Assembly: GCA_014804915.1 (NCBI GenBank)
Contig: JAAUYW010000135.1
Coordinates: forward strand, 1 to 7,870
Reading direction: 5' to 3'
Source of the DNA: Desulfovibrio sp.
Lineage (GTDB): Bacteria > Desulfobacterota > Desulfovibrionia > Desulfovibrionales > Desulfovibrionaceae
DNA: 7,870 bases
Positions within the stretch are counted from its first letter, which is position 1. Every line of letters begins with the position of its first letter. This document shows, piece by piece, positions 6,856-7,870 of this stretch. The position numbers and the translations under genes are program-made. The notes under the pieces were generated by a model that saw nothing but the letters and a program-made list of their open reading frames with translations, searched no databases and was not told the origin of the DNA.

Positions 6856-7870
6856 ATGAGTCTGGATACAAGCGGCATTATTGGCCAGAGCACCACACTT
6901 GCGCAGGTATTCAAGGATCTTGCCAAGGTGGCGCCAACGGACAGCACCGTGCTGGTTACAGGGGAATCAGGCACTGGCAAGGAATTGCTGGTGCGCGCCT
7001 TGCACGCCAACAGCAAACGTGCCAACAAGCCGTTTGTGCCCATAAACTGCGGCGCCATTCCCAAGGAGCTTCTGGAAAGCGAGCTGTTTGGCCATGAAAA
7101 GGGCGCGTTCACGCATGCCATCCGCTCCCGTCCCGGCCGCTTTGAGCTTGCCGACGGCGGCACCATATTTCTGGATGAAATTGGCGAAATGGATCTCAGC
7201 CTGCAGGTGAAAATACTGCGCGTCCTGCAGGAAAAGGAAATCGAGCGCGTAGGCGGCAATGGCGTCAAGAAGGTTGATGTGCGCGTTGTCGCAGCCACCA
7301 ACCGCGATCTTGAGCGCGAGGTGGCAGCTGGCCGCTTTCGCGAGGATCTCTATTATCGCCTGAATGTCATCCCTCTGCATCTGCCGCCCTTGCGGGAACG
7401 CGGCGGGGATGTGCTGCTTTTGGCAAAGCACTTTCTGGATATCTTCTGCAGCAAGAAAGGCCGCTCGGATTTGACCCTGTCGCCTGATGCCATGCGCGTT
7501 TTGCAGGCCTATTCCTGGCCTGGCAATGTGCGCGAGCTCGTCAATTTCATGGAGCGGCTGAGCATTCTTGTAGATGGCGATATCGTCTATCCGCAGGATC
7601 TGCCAGCCAAGATTCTCGATCAGGTAGGGGATCTGGAATTATTGCCGGAAGTAAGGCCCGAGCCTCCACTGAATGCCCAGGTGGTCAGCCAGCAGCCAGT
7701 GCCGGCAGCCGCGCCTGGCGAATACGTATGGCCTGTGCTGGACGTTCTGGCCGCAAATAATATGAACCTCAAGGAATTTCTTGAAGCTACCGAAGATCGC
7801 CTGATTGATGAGGCGCTTGCAAAGGCTGACGGAGTTAAAAATCAGGCTGCTGAACTTCTGGGCATCAAAC
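6856..7870 (+). CDS. PspF-like sigma54-dependent transcriptional activator, 3' end outside window
   Basis: AAA+ enhancer-binding protein that would use ATP hydrolysis to open sigma54-RNA polymerase promoters. Reading from the ATG gives 338 codons, still open at the window edge. The AAA+ domain starts at residue 7, with no receiver, GAF or PAS domain before it, as in PspF. Motifs fall at nearly PspF numbering: Walker A GESGTGKE (36-43), N64, Walker B FLDE (105-108), sensor I ATN (147-149), arginine fingers R162 and R168, and sensor II in WPGNVREL (221-228). The sigma54-contact loop is GAFTHA (83-88), with His in place of the second Gly. A Pro/Gln/Ala-rich linker (about 258-298) leads to a Fis-type helix-turn-helix beginning EDRLIDEALAKADG and cut off at AAELLGIK. 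The start is fixed by an in-frame stop at 6829-6831 with no other start codon between. The Shine-Dalgarno is weak. An ATG 5 nt upstream (6851) opens only two codons before a TGA. Target genes are not visible. Confidence 0.93.
   Translation, partial: MSLDTSGIIGQSTTLAQVFKDLAKVAPTDSTVLVTGESGTGKELLVRALHANSKRANKPFVPINCGAIPKELLESELFGHEKGAFTHAIRSRPGRFELADGGTIFLDEIGEMDLSLQVKILRVLQEKEIERVGGNGVKKVDVRVVAATNRDLEREVAAGRFREDLYYRLNVIPLHLPPLRERGGDVLLLAKHFLDIFCSKKGRSDLTLSPDAMRVLQAYSWPGNVRELVNFMERLSILVDGDIVYPQDLPAKILDQVGDLELLPEVRPEPPLNAQVVSQQPVPAAAPGEYVWPVLDVLAANNMNLKEFLEATEDRLIDEALAKADGVKNQAAELLGIK

Noticed and set aside
1..7870. CRISPR array, insertion sequence, tRNA or rRNA genes, prophage or defence genes
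   Set aside because: No repeat-spacer array, transposase, terminal inverted repeats or RNA-gene signatures were seen, and nearly all of the DNA is accounted for by housekeeping and regulatory genes.

Overview
The window looks like chromosomal DNA from a Gram-negative sulfate reducer of the Desulfovibrionaceae or a close deltaproteobacterial relative. GroES and GroEL have the Desulfovibrio-type sequence as I remember it. A single-chain bacterial oligosaccharyltransferase is present, as is known for Desulfovibrio, and a sigma54 activator sits nearby. This assignment comes from recognising proteins, not from a database search.

The left half (150-4438) is one tightly packed operon read leftward: glmU, then rsmG (4-nt overlap), then an STT3/PglB-type oligosaccharyltransferase (6-nt gap). 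It starts from a good sigma70-like promoter at 4477-4505. GlmU makes UDP-GlcNAc, the precursor of peptidoglycan, LPS and many lipid-linked glycans. RsmG methylates 16S rRNA. The STT3 protein would transfer a lipid-linked glycan to asparagine on exported proteins, so the operon joins a sugar-nucleotide step with a glycan-transfer step. The last 149 bases on the left hold no convincing gene, but do hold a two-copy 20-nt tandem repeat just past the stt3 stop.

The divergent intergenic region (4439-4692) carries the glmU promoter and, on the other strand, a probable groESL control region. That region has an A/T tract, a 7-bp inverted repeat (TTGCAGC-N10-GCTGCAA) and an extended -10 element. I see no CIRCE element and no convincing sigma32 promoter. 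groES and groEL follow (4693-6674), closed by a strong intrinsic terminator at 6705-6733.

The right end (6734-7870) has a 7-bp palindrome, overlapping sigma54-like and sigma70-like promoter candidates, and then a PspF-like sigma54 activator that runs off the window. It has no N-terminal sensory domain, and its sigma54-contact loop reads GAFTHA instead of GAFTGA.

Most of the window is housekeeping. I found no evidence for a wholly new multi-gene system. The points most worth a second look are the groESL dyad, the GAFTHA activator and its own control region, and the placement of an oligosaccharyltransferase behind glmU and rsmG.
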